In this document: piece by piece, positions 25,501-36,422 of the stretch
Numbering within the stretch: the stretch's first letter is position 1
Layout: every line of letters starts with the position of its first letter
Source: Ischnura elegans
Lineage: Eukaryota > Arthropoda > Insecta > Odonata > Coenagrionidae
Length of the DNA stretch: 64,000 bases
Assembly: GCF_921293095.1 (NCBI RefSeq)
Contig: NC_060249.1
Location: 76,457,907-76,521,906, forward strand
Reading direction: 5' to 3'
Program-made: the position numbers and the translations under genes
Notes under the pieces: generated by a model
The model's input: only the letters and a program-made list of their open reading frames with translations
Told to the model about the DNA's origin: nothing
Databases searched by the model: none

Positions 25501-26190
25501 CATTTCTTGCTACTGTCAAAGCGATAATCATTACTCCGAATATCTACGAATATTTCCAGGACAAAAATATTATCACTCTGATTTTCTCCATCTTTGTAAT
25601 GGCATGGGGTTGAAAGAAAACATTTTCCCTGGTTGAGCTTAACATTCTTAGCCCAAAATTATTGCATTAATTATTCCTACAATTTTCTCTACAGCAGTAA
25701 TGTTTCTATTTTTTTATCACCACCCTCTGAATTACTAATGTGTAAAAGTAGTAGAAAACTCATCAAAAATCAAACTAGTGAAAAGTCAAAGACAACGAGT
25801 GCAAAAGAAATTAGTACAAAGCTATTAAAGATACATGAATCGAAAACTGAGTTTAAAGACTCAGGTTAATCAAGTTTATGTAAGAACCATGGCATATTGT
25901 TAAGATAGCTTACTTGTTTCATGATAAGTGCGTTTTGAAGTTTACATCGAGAATACAATTTACCTCGAAAATATTTCAAGTTTTCGTAAATGAGTCGTTA
26001 AAGAACATTTGAAAAAATAAAAATTGCCTCAAAATCCATTTTATGACAAGCTCGTTTTGCAATTTTCTCGTACAAATGTTACAGAAAAGATTTCAAGGTT
26101 CAAGCAAATTAGCTCTGAGAAAAACTGCCTTAACATCCTGGTTCCTTTGTAGATACAAATTCCCCTGAAAACAATTATAAAATCTGTTCA
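22554..26190. other. Unassigned DNA with a GC-rich island at about 24020-24420
   Basis: The island at 24020-24420 is CG-rich and open in several frames on both strands, as GC-rich DNA tends to be. The longest plus-strand frame (24055-24420, 121 codons, cysteine-containing) shows no recognisable domain, so I do not call it a gene. The rest is AT-rich and featureless to me. Confidence 0.4.
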
Positions 26191-26194
26191 CTGA

Positions 26195-26870
26195 TAATCT
26201 CTCTGATAGTCATATAGAAATTTTTATCATGCTGTAATTTAATTGCAAAATGTGGGTTTATACAAATACCTTAACCTATTGCTCTATTTACTATCGAGAT
26301 AGTATCACCTCACTGAAAATCTAGAGAGACAAAGTTACCTCACGTATAATAGTACATCCAAGTTTTAATACGTTGGGCGTGAAAAACCATTTTCGGAAGT
26401 ACAGACTGGATCAGAGAACAATTATCGATATGCTATTTAGTAGCTATTATCATACTCTATGACATAAAACCATGGCTGTTACGATATGTATACCTAAGCT
26501 CCACATCGGCAGCCATAAGAAGTATACATATCCTCGGCCATCTCCAACATCTACATAAATGTGGGCAAATAGAATATTCTTTCCCAATTATTTATAAATA
26601 CATAACGGAGAAAGCTGAAAAAAATAAAATAAATCCGTTTCGTTCCAGCTCCTTCAGCACCTTACGAATTGTATTTAGAGCAATAAAATATTCTGTTAAT
26701 TGAACTCTTTCTGATGGCCATCCAGAGGTTTTCTTCACGTTGCAATTCAATACCCAGAATGTGGGTTTGTGGGAATGTTCTCCTTTCGCAATTATTTATT
26801 AAAACCTAACGGAGAGAGTGAAATAATTCCGTAACTTTCCACCAGCTCCTTCACCAGCCTTCGACTCTCC
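26195..26870. repeat. Diverged duplicated blocks around 26.2-26.9 kb
   Basis: Block Y occurs at 26573-26668 and again at 26772-26866; shared words are CAATTATTTAT, TAACGGAGA, CCAGCTCCTTCA. Block X occurs at about 26200-26265 and again at 26705-26775; shared words are TCTGAT, GCAA(A/T)..., AATGTGGGTTT. The Y-X-Y order implies a unit of about 199 bp duplicated in tandem, plus an older upstream X. All copies are noncoding and strongly diverged. Confidence 0.5.
26485..26532. repeat. Short stem-loop (12-bp stem)
   Basis: GATATGTATAC and GTATACATATC form a perfect 11- to 12-bp stem around a loop of about 30 bases that contains CCACATCGGCAGCC. The function is unknown, and an AT-rich stem of this size can arise by chance. 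Confidence 0.45.
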
Positions 26871-27560
26871 ACGTAATCCATCTACCACTCTCCTCCCTTT
26901 TTCTCCAACTTCCCCCGATTAAAACTCATTCATCTCAAACTACTTTCGTGTAATCCTCCGCACTTTTCCCTCCAATTTCATTTTTATCTCCATATCTTCT
27001 CCGAGAAGAAGAAGAGCGGAGGGGGAGCATGGTCGTCCCTCTTCTCCATTTTGAAAACGTTTCCCATCATCCTCCACGAGGATCCCTTTTCCCACACAAT
27101 TCCATCCCGCTCTTTCCATTACCTCCCTTTCTCGAGCTTAGCCTATAATTCTCCCTTTTTCTCGTTTCCTCTTCCTCACTCTTTCATTAAGGTACACCCG
27201 ATTTATCGGAACATCCCTCCCCTCCTCCCTCGCGTCTTTTTTCAACCGAAAGAGCCACTCCCATGTCTTCAGCCACTCACATCTTAAAAACCGTCGTTTT
27301 ATTTCTTTTTCTATCCTCGCTCAATATATATATGTATGTCTAAATCTTCCCACCTGCGTGGATTTTCCATTTCTTTTTCTATCTATTTCCAACATTTATC
27401 TCACTCCTTATTCTCCATCTTCCAAATCATATCCCACTATTCACTCTTAAATTTCCATGTCGTTCTTCCAGCTTTGATTCTCTCAGTCCTAAACTTTCCT
27501 TCATATTTATATATCCTCAATTTTAATATTTTCTCCCCATTCCGTACTTTGATTATGACT
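26870..27560. other. Pyrimidine-rich tract on the plus strand
   Basis: Over several hundred bases the plus strand is dominated by C and T (runs such as CTCCTCCCTCGCG and TTTCTTTTTCTATC), giving open frames of low complexity. I see no protein-coding gene. Confidence 0.5.
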
Positions 27561-30500
27561 TATTGTACTCGAACAGTATTGCATTAGAACTCTGTGGAAA
27601 AATATGTTTGCATTTAAGCATCCATATGTTTCATAAATGTACGATAAACATTTCAATATTCCAAATGCACAATCGAGTGGAAGCAAAAGAATGTGTGGCT
27701 CGTACAAAAATCATTTTTGGCGGGGATTTTCAAGGCCGAAAAATCAAATCTCAATTGCTTACCTACAAATGTTTTAACTAAGTATATATTTCCTCGTGTA
27801 TTGAACCACTTACCGATGCATGCAGTAAAAAGAATCACGTGCACTAATAAAGAAGAACTAAATCACTTATCGACCACATATTTCTGTCACTTTTCAATTT
27901 CATGATCAACGCCTTCCTTCTATCACACTTTCACCTGCCACGCGAGCATCTGTCAGAGTTTATCCTCCTCTATCAATTCGTATAATGGAACTACCAACCA
28001 CAACGATTAGTTTTGGTTGATAGCATAATCGGATATTGGGAAGAAAGTATGGTGAGTTGTTTTTGGCTTAATATGGTGGAATCTAACGTATAAATTTCCT
28101 AAAAGTTACTTTCAAATGCAAAGACATGTATTGGAACTTCACTCCCCTTCATCCATGCTTTGTCTATTATTCACTTTAAGTATCAGTAGAAGCACTCAAA
28201 TCATTTAAGAAGGAAAAATCTCGTACGTTACTTCCTATTCATTTCGTTATTTCACTTTAAACTAAGTCAACGCATCAGATATCGAATCACGCACCTACAA
28301 TCCGCTTACCTTTCTGTACCATAAATCGTTTTACAATCTAAATTTCCCGTAGGTATAGATATCTGCTTAATACACCCTAATCGATCCGTTATCGCGGAGA
28401 CCCGCCCCTGTTCCTAATCCATCCCTTTAGGGGCCTCTTACGACCCTCATCCCCATTTTAACGCCCGCCTTTTCCATAATCTCGCATCAATCTGTCATAA
28501 CGTCCCGTCTCCGATATCTCCCAACACACACACTTTCCTCCCTTCCCATGGATGGAGCTCACAGAATTTGTCAGGGCGTCCCCCCTTCCATCCTTCCTCC
28601 CACGCATCGCATTTTTAAACTCCAAAAAAGCCCCGGCCCCTCGGCCAACAATCGTTTATCACCCCATCGCCCATTATTGCGCTTTTTAATCATACCCTCC
28701 TCCGAAGGTCCTTATCCCATCCCCGCCCTTGTATTCCCTACAGCCCTTTCCACCGATTTCGCTGCACACGAAAAAAACTTGCGTCATGTTTACACATTCG
28801 GTTCTCCCAAATACCCGAACTCTCACCTTCCCGTGGTGATGATTTGACAACCGTGTTTCCCATTTCGTCTCTTAATCAGAGGTGAGTTTTAGTACGATGT
28901 CACAAAGTATTTTTTGCTCGCAATAGTACCGATAGTGTCATTATTAGGCACGATATATCATGGACAAATTTCCGGTACATCTATATCCATGACAGAGATA
29001 TTATAACCCTTAATGATACTCGGATGAATTGATAACCATGTGGTGAGAATTTCTCATTGGATAAATTGATGTCAAAGTGAAACATTTTATGCAGCCAGTA
29101 ATTGTTTGCGTGGATACCAATGTCTTTGCGGTTGCGTCAATATTTACATTTTATAATTTTCAATGAACAATGAAAGTACCTATACCGGTCTTAAAATTTT
29201 CAATTTGTTTTAACAGATAAAAATAGATTGAGGTCACGAGAGGTCATACTGGAACCGATTATCGTATCACTACATTAATAGAAAGGAGAAATAGAGCGTT
29301 AATGGGCGCAAATTAGTTTTTTTTTCACAAAATGTCACGAGATTCATTTAAAAACGGAATATGACAAAAGTAAAAATTGATATATACATAAGTGGCACAT
29401 ATGAAGTCCATTTATAAATATATGACAACTGTTATAATTTATCAGGATAAAGAACATTTATTTGATGTATACTAGCAGGGTATATAGTCATAGAAAAATA
29501 CGATTGGAAATGAAAGAAATGGTAAGTACGATTAAAAACGGATAAGATCCTCGTGAGTAGAAGAGATAAAAGAAATCGGAAAGTAAAAGTTAGTCAAAAT
29601 TTCGGCGGGAGTGCCAAAAATAAGCATATGCATGAGTATTCGCAAAAAAAGACAAATAAAGGCACCGTAAAAGATCTACCGGGTTCGCAAAACTTTCTGA
29701 AGGCTCGGCTACTGATTTAAAAGGCAGGCATAGGTTTCTCAAGTTTCTGGTTACCAAATGGAGAGAGAGAGAGAGAGGAAAAGAGAGAGAGGGAGGCGAA
29801 GAATGCTCTGAGACTTCCCGGATGCAAAGGAGAAGGAAAAAAATACATTTAGTCCTTGACTGGTCAGATGGAAGTGATGGCAAGAGGCACTCCAGCAGAC
29901 ATAAAGTTTTATTCACTTTGTCACCTCCAAATGGAAACTTAAAGACGGTCATGTGTAAGTTCGAGGATTTCTTTCTCAAGCAGCCCCAAGCTGTACTCAC
30001 AAGAAAGGGAAAACTCTTAGGAAAATCAAAATATCGACTTATGCTCTCTTTTCATATCCAATCCAATTTCAGAAGTTTGATGCCCCATGGCAAGATCCAT
30101 TATGTGGTAAACATGCAAGTGAATTCCTGCAAAAGTCACATTCATTCACGTTGAACATCGTAGAACGCAAGAAAATTGACGTTATCAGCAGTAGCGCTAA
30201 CAATTTGAATTATTTTTATAGTAAGTTGGTTGACTAAATTTATAAGATGCATATAATTGTAAAATAGCTGCACGTGAGGAGAAAATATCTTTGTTCCTCG
30301 TTTTTGTGCCGAATTTTTCAACTTAAAAAATATGGTTATATTTCTCACGCAAGAGACTCCAGAAAAGAAAAGGTTTATGTAACCGCTAACTTGTTAGATC
30401 GGCTATAATCGAAGAAAACACTCATCTACCCCAAAATTTGATAAAATTAAACCGACGACTCATTTCAGCTTTCAATGTTGATCTCTCTTTACCTCCATTA
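27560..30500. other. Unassigned DNA with a GC-richer pocket and a GA microsatellite
   Basis: The pocket at about 28380-28860 is C-rich and open in one frame (99 codons from 28548) without any family resemblance. A GA-type microsatellite lies at about 29760-29800. Frames on both strands around 29590-30150 overlap each other and show no domain; I regard them as chance. Confidence 0.45.
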
Positions 30501-30508
30501 CTACATAT

Positions 30509-30543
30509 TAATCACATTATTTTATAAAATAATAATGTGATTA
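30509..30543. repeat. AT-rich near-palindrome
   Basis: TAATCACATTATTTTA is followed directly by its near reverse complement, TAAAATAATAATGTGATTA, with a 3-base bulge. A small foldback with no associated element seen. Confidence 0.5.
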
Positions 30544-30990
30544 GATTAATGAGTATGACATTTAAATCTCGTAATGTGGGTTTCGATAAATCATTAAAGG
30601 ATTTTGGTTGGAAAAAATAATAGAGCTTTTCTTCATACGGCTTACATGATTAAGCTGATATATGAACAGCAATTTAGTTATGCACGTTCATGGTATGGAA
30701 TTAAAAGATGAGGATTATTATATAATGTACAGATAGAGACTTTTAGTCTGCCCAACTCAGAAGAAAAACTGAACTTATAACAAAAATAAGAGTTCAGCCG
30801 TAAAAAAATGGGACAAAAATATGAAAAAAGACAGATTGTGAGATACATATAGCCACAATATCTATGAGACTGATTTGATCAGCAATTATATTTTTCACTC
30901 AGATACTAATGAATAAAGAGATTAATAACAAGAATGGTAACTGTTCGGAACAAGTTCACCAATTTATTAGGTAAGGCTGCACTCACAGCT

Positions 30991-31011
30991 TTAACCCTAG
31001 AAGTGCACACT
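30991..31011. repeat. Left TTAA target site and terminal inverted repeat of piggyBac element 1
   Basis: TTAA followed by CCCTAGAAGTGCACACT. It matches the right end at 16 of 17 positions. Confidence 0.9.
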
Positions 31012-31027
31012 TCTTTTTTCAATCATA

Positions 31028-31057
31028 AAGTGCATACTGGGGTCCAGCGGACCCCAT
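31028..31057. repeat. Left subterminal palindrome of piggyBac element 1
   Basis: AAGTGCATACTGGGG runs into TCCAGCGGACCCCA, forming the palindrome GGGGTCC AGC GGACCCC. The AAGTGCATACT part repeats the inner half of the terminal repeat, so this is a second, internal transposase-binding-like block. Confidence 0.75.
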
Positions 31058-31519
31058 AACTTTAAATTTTTTTAATTTCAACCCCCTGATATTTTTTGAC
31101 TATTAATATAGTAAATATCAATAATAGAAGTGTTTCTTACACAAATATGTAAATATACGTTATTTAAATATATTAAAATGAAAGTAAAACAATATTTTTC
31201 ATTCTGAAGACATAAAAATTCTTTAAGAAAGTCACCAATCCTACTTTTATTTACTCTTACGAATGTTTTAGATTCACATACAAATAGTTTCAACAGCTTA
31301 AGTATTACATTGTGCAATTCATGTAAAAAAATGTTTCATATTTTTTCTTTCCATAAAACGTTTTAATTTTAACAATTGAAAACAACAAAAATTTCCGGTG
31401 TATTTTTTTTAAATTTTTTTTCACAAATTTCATTAGGACTTCCTATTGCTCCAAAATGTACATAACTATTATTTATTTTACAGGTAAAATATAAATTTTT
31501 AGAAAAAAATGCTTTGTTG

Positions 31520-32969
31520 TTAATTTCTCACTCCAGTAAAGGTAGTACACAGATAACGTCGGTGCTCGTCACACATCGGAGCGCGGCACGATGAGCATAT
31601 AATTCTTGTTTTTCTGTCTCTATTTCTTGGGAATAAGCTGGATCGTATTTTGCTTTGAAGGATTTCAGGTTTATCAATTGCTGATATTTCAATTTTTAAA
31701 ATTTCTGCAATGGTATTCCTGATTGAAGAAAGCAGATTTTTTTTCAAAGTTTGATGAGTAACAAAGCTAAGTTTTTCAAAAATGTTCTCCGATTTATTTC
31801 TTCATTACTATCAATATGAGAGCAAAGAATCATTGCGTTTATACCAGCTTGATCTAGCATGCCATAGAAAATCCGCATTGGCTATTAAGGGTTTTTCTGG
31901 TTGTTGTATATTCATGACACAGTTGATCAAATGTGTCTGTTCCTCCTTTAGTGGCATTATACATGCAAATAATCTCGCGCTTTCCATTGTATTCATTTAG
32001 AGCTCCATCCAAATGAAAAGATGACAACAAAAGCACTATTTTATTTCTTTTCGGTGTGAAAGACACCAGGGTCATATCAGGGTCAAAGGCAAATCGTGAA
32101 GATTGAACAACAGCACTTCTTGTAAAATCCACTGGAATTTGACGATTGTTTTTACGAATGGTGCCCACCATCGTTATTGGATAATCTTTTAGCATATTCT
32201 TTACAAGCTCAACAGAAGTGAACCAAATGTCGCACGTAATATTTCTATTCGTGCCATGAATTGGTGTTGACAATGTCCGTACATAATATGTCGGAACAGT
32301 TTCATCTGGATTGATAACTACTTTTCCTATGTAAGGACAGGCATTTACCATGTAAAACGTTTTTGCATCATTCATCATTACAATTTTTATGCCATACTTA
32401 TCTGGCTTTCCTTTCACGTATATCCGAAAGGGGCAACGGCCTCGAAAACCGAAAAGTTGTTCATCTACAGTACAATATTCATGAGGAGTGTAATATTTCT
32501 TGCAATTATCTACAAACCCTTCCCAAATTTCACGAATTGGCGAAAATTTATCGATCGTTCTGCGCTGCATTCTCGTGTTTTTATCATCAAAACACAAGGT
32601 TGACAGCAAATACAGGAATCGGTGAAGAGAAATGGAGCATTGATACAACGTAGATCCAAACTCAGTTGGCCACAGTTCATACAAATTTGTGTTGCTCGTC
32701 TTCTGCACCCCAGAAAAATATGGAAGTCCAAAAAAAGCCTCAATCTCCTCAACATCTACATCACCGTGGTACGATTGAGGAATTATGACATTTTGACGCT
32801 GCCGTTGTATTTCCTCATTTGTGCGCGTCATTATTTTATTTCGTAAAGCGCTATCCAACAGCAATTCCCAAGCTTGCCGGGGAGTTTTGATGTCGCGCGC
32901 TGCTCCTTTTGGTCCAGGCAGATCCGAAACCAAATTTCGCTCTCTCTTTCGATCTCCAAATGATTTCAA
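31520..32969 (-). pseudogene. piggyBac-type transposase, N-terminally truncated and frameshifted
   Basis: Cut-and-paste transposase of the DDD (RNase H-like) piggyBac family. The main open segment (31854-32969, 371 codons) starts at a TTG just after a stop, with no ATG, so it is truncated. It lacks the roughly 100-150 N-terminal residues, including the acidic region, that full-length relatives have. The catalytic aspartates are present in their usual settings: D169 in CTVDEQLFGFRGRCPFR, D247 in ITCDIWFTS, D345 in KGGTDTFDQ. Spacings of 78 and 98 are close to those of known piggyBac enzymes. Near 31890 a frameshift moves the RWPMRIFYG-type motif into another frame. A second break near 31745 precedes the C-terminal cysteine-rich domain (CSSCRAPMCDEHRRYLC, about 31595-31545). 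Damage is limited to these breaks and the missing start, so the copy is fairly young but inactive. Confidence 0.92.
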
Positions 32970-33280
32970 ACGTCAATGTTTGATGAATAGTTTACTATTA
33001 TGAGTAATATATGTTCAAAACTATTGCTCTACAATCCATTCCATTGAAGTTTGTTCATACGTCTTTCACTCCGAAATTCGTAAATTATTTGCAAAAGAGG
33101 AAACCAAAATATTTCACAAAAAAGTTGATGTCCTCAAATATCCCAAAATGATAAAAAATGATAAATGGCATTTTAATTACTTTAAACGTATAAATACGAT
33201 TATAACAAAGGTATTTGCAGCAAAAAAGGCAATAAACAAATGTATTAATTTTTCTTTCGCAATTTCAAAAAAATTTCATG

Positions 33281-33310
33281 AAGTGCACACTGGGGTCCAA
33301 TGGACCCCAG
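33281..33310. repeat. Inner copy of the terminal block near the right end of piggyBac element 1
   Basis: AAGTGCACACTGGGGTCC AA TGGACCCCAG repeats the left subterminal block at 31028-31057 in direct orientation. It lies about 190 bp inside the right end. The element therefore has three copies of this block, one of them (33462-33490) inverted. Confidence 0.8.
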
Positions 33311-33461
33311 ACCATTTTCAATATTAAATTATAAAGCAATAAGCGCGTTGAAAAAATCACCACACACCAGAAACTTTTACTAAGATATAAAAGGAAATTT
33401 ACTTTGGTATGAGCTTTCAATATTTTGTGCATTACAAAAGTTACAGCAAAGAAAAAAACTC

Positions 33462-33501
33462 CTGGGGTCCACCGGACCCCAGTGTGCCCTTCTAGGGTTA
33501 A
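33462..33501. repeat. Right palindrome, terminal inverted repeat and TTAA of piggyBac element 1
   Basis: The palindrome CTGGGGTCC ACC GGACCCCAG is followed without a gap by GTGTGCCCTTCTAGGG and TTAA. Here the terminal repeat and palindrome are adjacent, whereas at the left end about 17 bases separate them. Confidence 0.88.
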
Positions 33502-36370
33502 GAAAACTTAATTAGCCTTGACAAATTACGAGAAATATTATTCATTTACCCTGGCGGGTTAAACGAGATGTTTTGAGTAAATAATGAAGTTTCCTACTCA
33601 AGAAGCGCTGACTTCCGTAACATGATTGTTTCGTTTCCGCTGTCATATTTTGGATTATATTTCATTTCACCTTCCTATCAATCTACACTCCACAGACTTA
33701 ACTATTACCTGGCATACAAATTCGAAAGGGGATTCGCTTGTGGAAGAGAAGGAACGTTGAGTAATGAAGATTGGACTTTTGGAGCTTCCCTTTTATTTCC
33801 CAGCTAAAATAATTTTATAAATTAACTACTTATTTTATGAGGAAAAACAAATAATTACTTACGAATGAGGAAATAAGCGTTTCTCGGAATGTAATTAATC
33901 CATCCTGTATAATCCTCTTCTAGAAAAAATGTTATTTTTGTGGTTTATGAATTTGAATTCATCGTATGGCTCAAATACGATATAATATTAAGTATCATAA
34001 AATTAAAAATCTTCGCCAATTTTAAATCCTACCAAACTCTTCATCATAAACGATGTGTTCATTAAATTTTCCTGCATCAAAGCTAGGTTCAGGGTCAACG
34101 GTGTGCAAAATAAAAAAAAATCAAATCTATCGTCAATAATAACAGTATCAATTCATCTAAATTTAGCCCTCTGACTAAGAAAACCTAAAATACAAGCATA
34201 CATTCACTTAATTCCTGCAAGTACTAAAACATGAATCAATTTCTTTACTGAAAAAAATTCATTTGTGACAGTAACAAAATGTTTTCAACGTATATAAAAG
34301 TAAAATCGCGTAAATGTTAGATCATGTATTTGAGGAGAAAAATATTTAGGCATGCCTTATACATACTAATCCTAAATTTTCCCATCATACCAACATTTGA
34401 CAAATCATACTTGAGAACGTCCTGAACTAAAAATTAATTTATGCTCTAATAGGCGAAGATCAAAAGAAATACCAAGCATATTGGAATAGCGAATCAAGCA
34501 AATAACTGTAGGTTAAAAATAGTCGCCGTTTGCGAGAAGCTGCACAGGATATATAATGAACATAAATGCTCCACCGGTTCCCGGTCTTCAAACAAAAAAG
34601 AAATTCTTGATTGAGGGATTTTCATCGATCAGAATCAAGTAATTTAATACAATATATCCCCATGAATTATATGCGTGGGAGTTTATTTACCATATGCGAT
34701 ATTAGCGATTCATTCACCTAATATTTTTTCACGTATTTCTCAGATTTCCTAGGTAAAAATATCGAGTATAAACATTGATACGGATCAGAAATTAAAAACA
34801 CAAATGTTGGTTATCTATCTAAAAATGAAAAAAAAAAACTCCGTCGTTACATCAATTGGAGAGACGATTTCCTTACCACCTAATATAATAGTTATATAGT
34901 AATAATAATATAATAATATAGTGATAATGTTTCAAAAAAAATATACATACTTTCTTTTTGTTTCTGGTCTGCCGTGAAATTAATTTTTAAGATGGTAGCT
35001 CCCATGCTGGTTTTTAACCATTGGAGCTACCTAAAGCTCCATTTGTGTTGTCCTGTTAAAAAAAAGTGTACATAAAAAAAATTGCGACAGTCACCACATC
35101 TAATTGCTTAAGCAATCAGAGAGAGTAAAAATGCTAAACGAGAAGGCAGTATGTACTTTGTGATGATATTTGCCGACGAAATATTTTTCAAATGTTCAAG
35201 AATGTAACACGAAATTAGGATCGAAATAAACTATTCAATAAGCGTTTTAAACCCCAGTAATGGGGTGTCATAGTTTAATTTTGAACTTATAAGATTATCT
35301 TACTAGGGATTATACGTACAACCTAATATTGTATCAAATTACTTTAATATGAATAACATGGAACGGCTGGCCTTGTATTTATTCCGTGAAGTATAGGTGA
35401 GAAGGCAGCACTATAATGGAGACTTGAAACCGAATTCGGCTAAGTTAATGAAACGAACCAAAAGATCAAGACGGTACGATTAATTCAAGGGAGGCTGGAA
35501 AGTTGGAATAAAAGGGTGCTTAAGATCACGGGATAAAATGGAGAGCTAAAGCGAAAATATCAAGGCCAGAGAACTTAAGTGAAATTGGATTCCAAGAAGT
35601 GTTAAAGGGGCAATGAGAGGGGTTCCTTTGAAGCAATCGCTGATGTTAATATAGTCCAAACTTTCTTCGCCCAAGTGAGTAGTTTAATTGAAGGGGTCTA
35701 TCAATGTAAGGATGAAAGGGAATACGTATTGGGCTTTTTTCTCCAATTAACATCCTCAATCCTTAAAAAAGGGCCCCCTAAGATCTTTTTATAAGGAATT
35801 AACATGCATTTCCAATTCGAAAGTTAAACTACGAAAATTTCGGATACGTTTCAAATTTGGAAAATCGTCAACTCAATTTAATTATACCACAACGAATTGC
35901 CGAATTACCTAGTTAATTAACAACTCAAAAATTTTTAAAATTTTGGATACATTAACAAAAAACTACGCTTTTTTTAAATTAAAGCAAATTTGAAAAAGCA
36001 GCAAATTGAGTAAACGTATTGTATTATTGGGGAAATAAATGTAATAAAAGGTGAGAAAGGATTAGCTCACCCAGCATAGGCCATCGCACAAAGTAGGCAG
36101 CCACTTAGTAGAAGTTAAAGGGGTAAAAGGCAACAAAGTTGACGACGCCACATCAAAATTATACTATATTTAATTACCGGTGGACCGTGGTATGGTTCGT
36201 GCATGAATATGCATGTAACAAGGTAAAACAGCATGTCCCAAACTTCAACAACAAATATTTCAGAATAGAAATCGACAGAAAATTCGTACTGCTTACAGGT
36301 TTCAATAAATGTTTACTCAAACCCGGTCAACAATAAAACTACTTGGTAAAAAAAGCAAGTTATTCAAAAT
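33502..36370. other. Unassigned AT-rich DNA
   Basis: No gene seen. Contains an imperfect TAA/TA-rich microsatellite at about 34882-34930 and the hairpin listed separately. Confidence 0.5.
34994..35031. repeat. Nested short hairpin
   Basis: GGTAGCTCC and GGAGCTACC pair perfectly (9 bp); within the loop TGGTT and AACCA pair again. The total is 38 bases. The function is unknown. Confidence 0.55.
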
Positions 36371-36422
36371 TAGGTAACTGCTCCTTCAATCAAGCTTAGG
36401 TAACTGCTCCTTCAATCAAGCC
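36371..36422. repeat. 26-bp tandem repeat, two copies
   Basis: TAGGTAACTGCTCCTTCAAT with CAAGCT, then the same with CAAGCC: 25 of 26 bases identical. A third, degraded partial unit follows (TGGTAGCACCGTTTCAATCA). The near identity shows a recent duplication. Confidence 0.85.

Larger units (their letters stand above)
30995..33497 (-). mobile_element. piggyBac element 1, complete ends, 2503 bp
   Basis: The element is bounded on both sides by TTAA (30991-30994 and 33498-33501), the target duplication specific to piggyBac. It has 17-bp terminal inverted repeats with one mismatch: left CCCTAGAAGTGCACACT, right in reverse complement CCCTAGAAGGGCACACT. Each end also has the palindrome GGGGTCC...GGACCCC. 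The interior holds a minus-strand transposase pseudogene. The ends look intact while the gene is frameshifted and shortened at its N-terminus, so this copy could be mobilised only by a transposase supplied from elsewhere. Confidence 0.9.

Noticed and set aside
29590-30154. Overlapping frames of 136 (minus) and 110 (plus) codons
   Set aside because: They overlap antiparallel, include low-complexity GA-rich sequence and show no domain.
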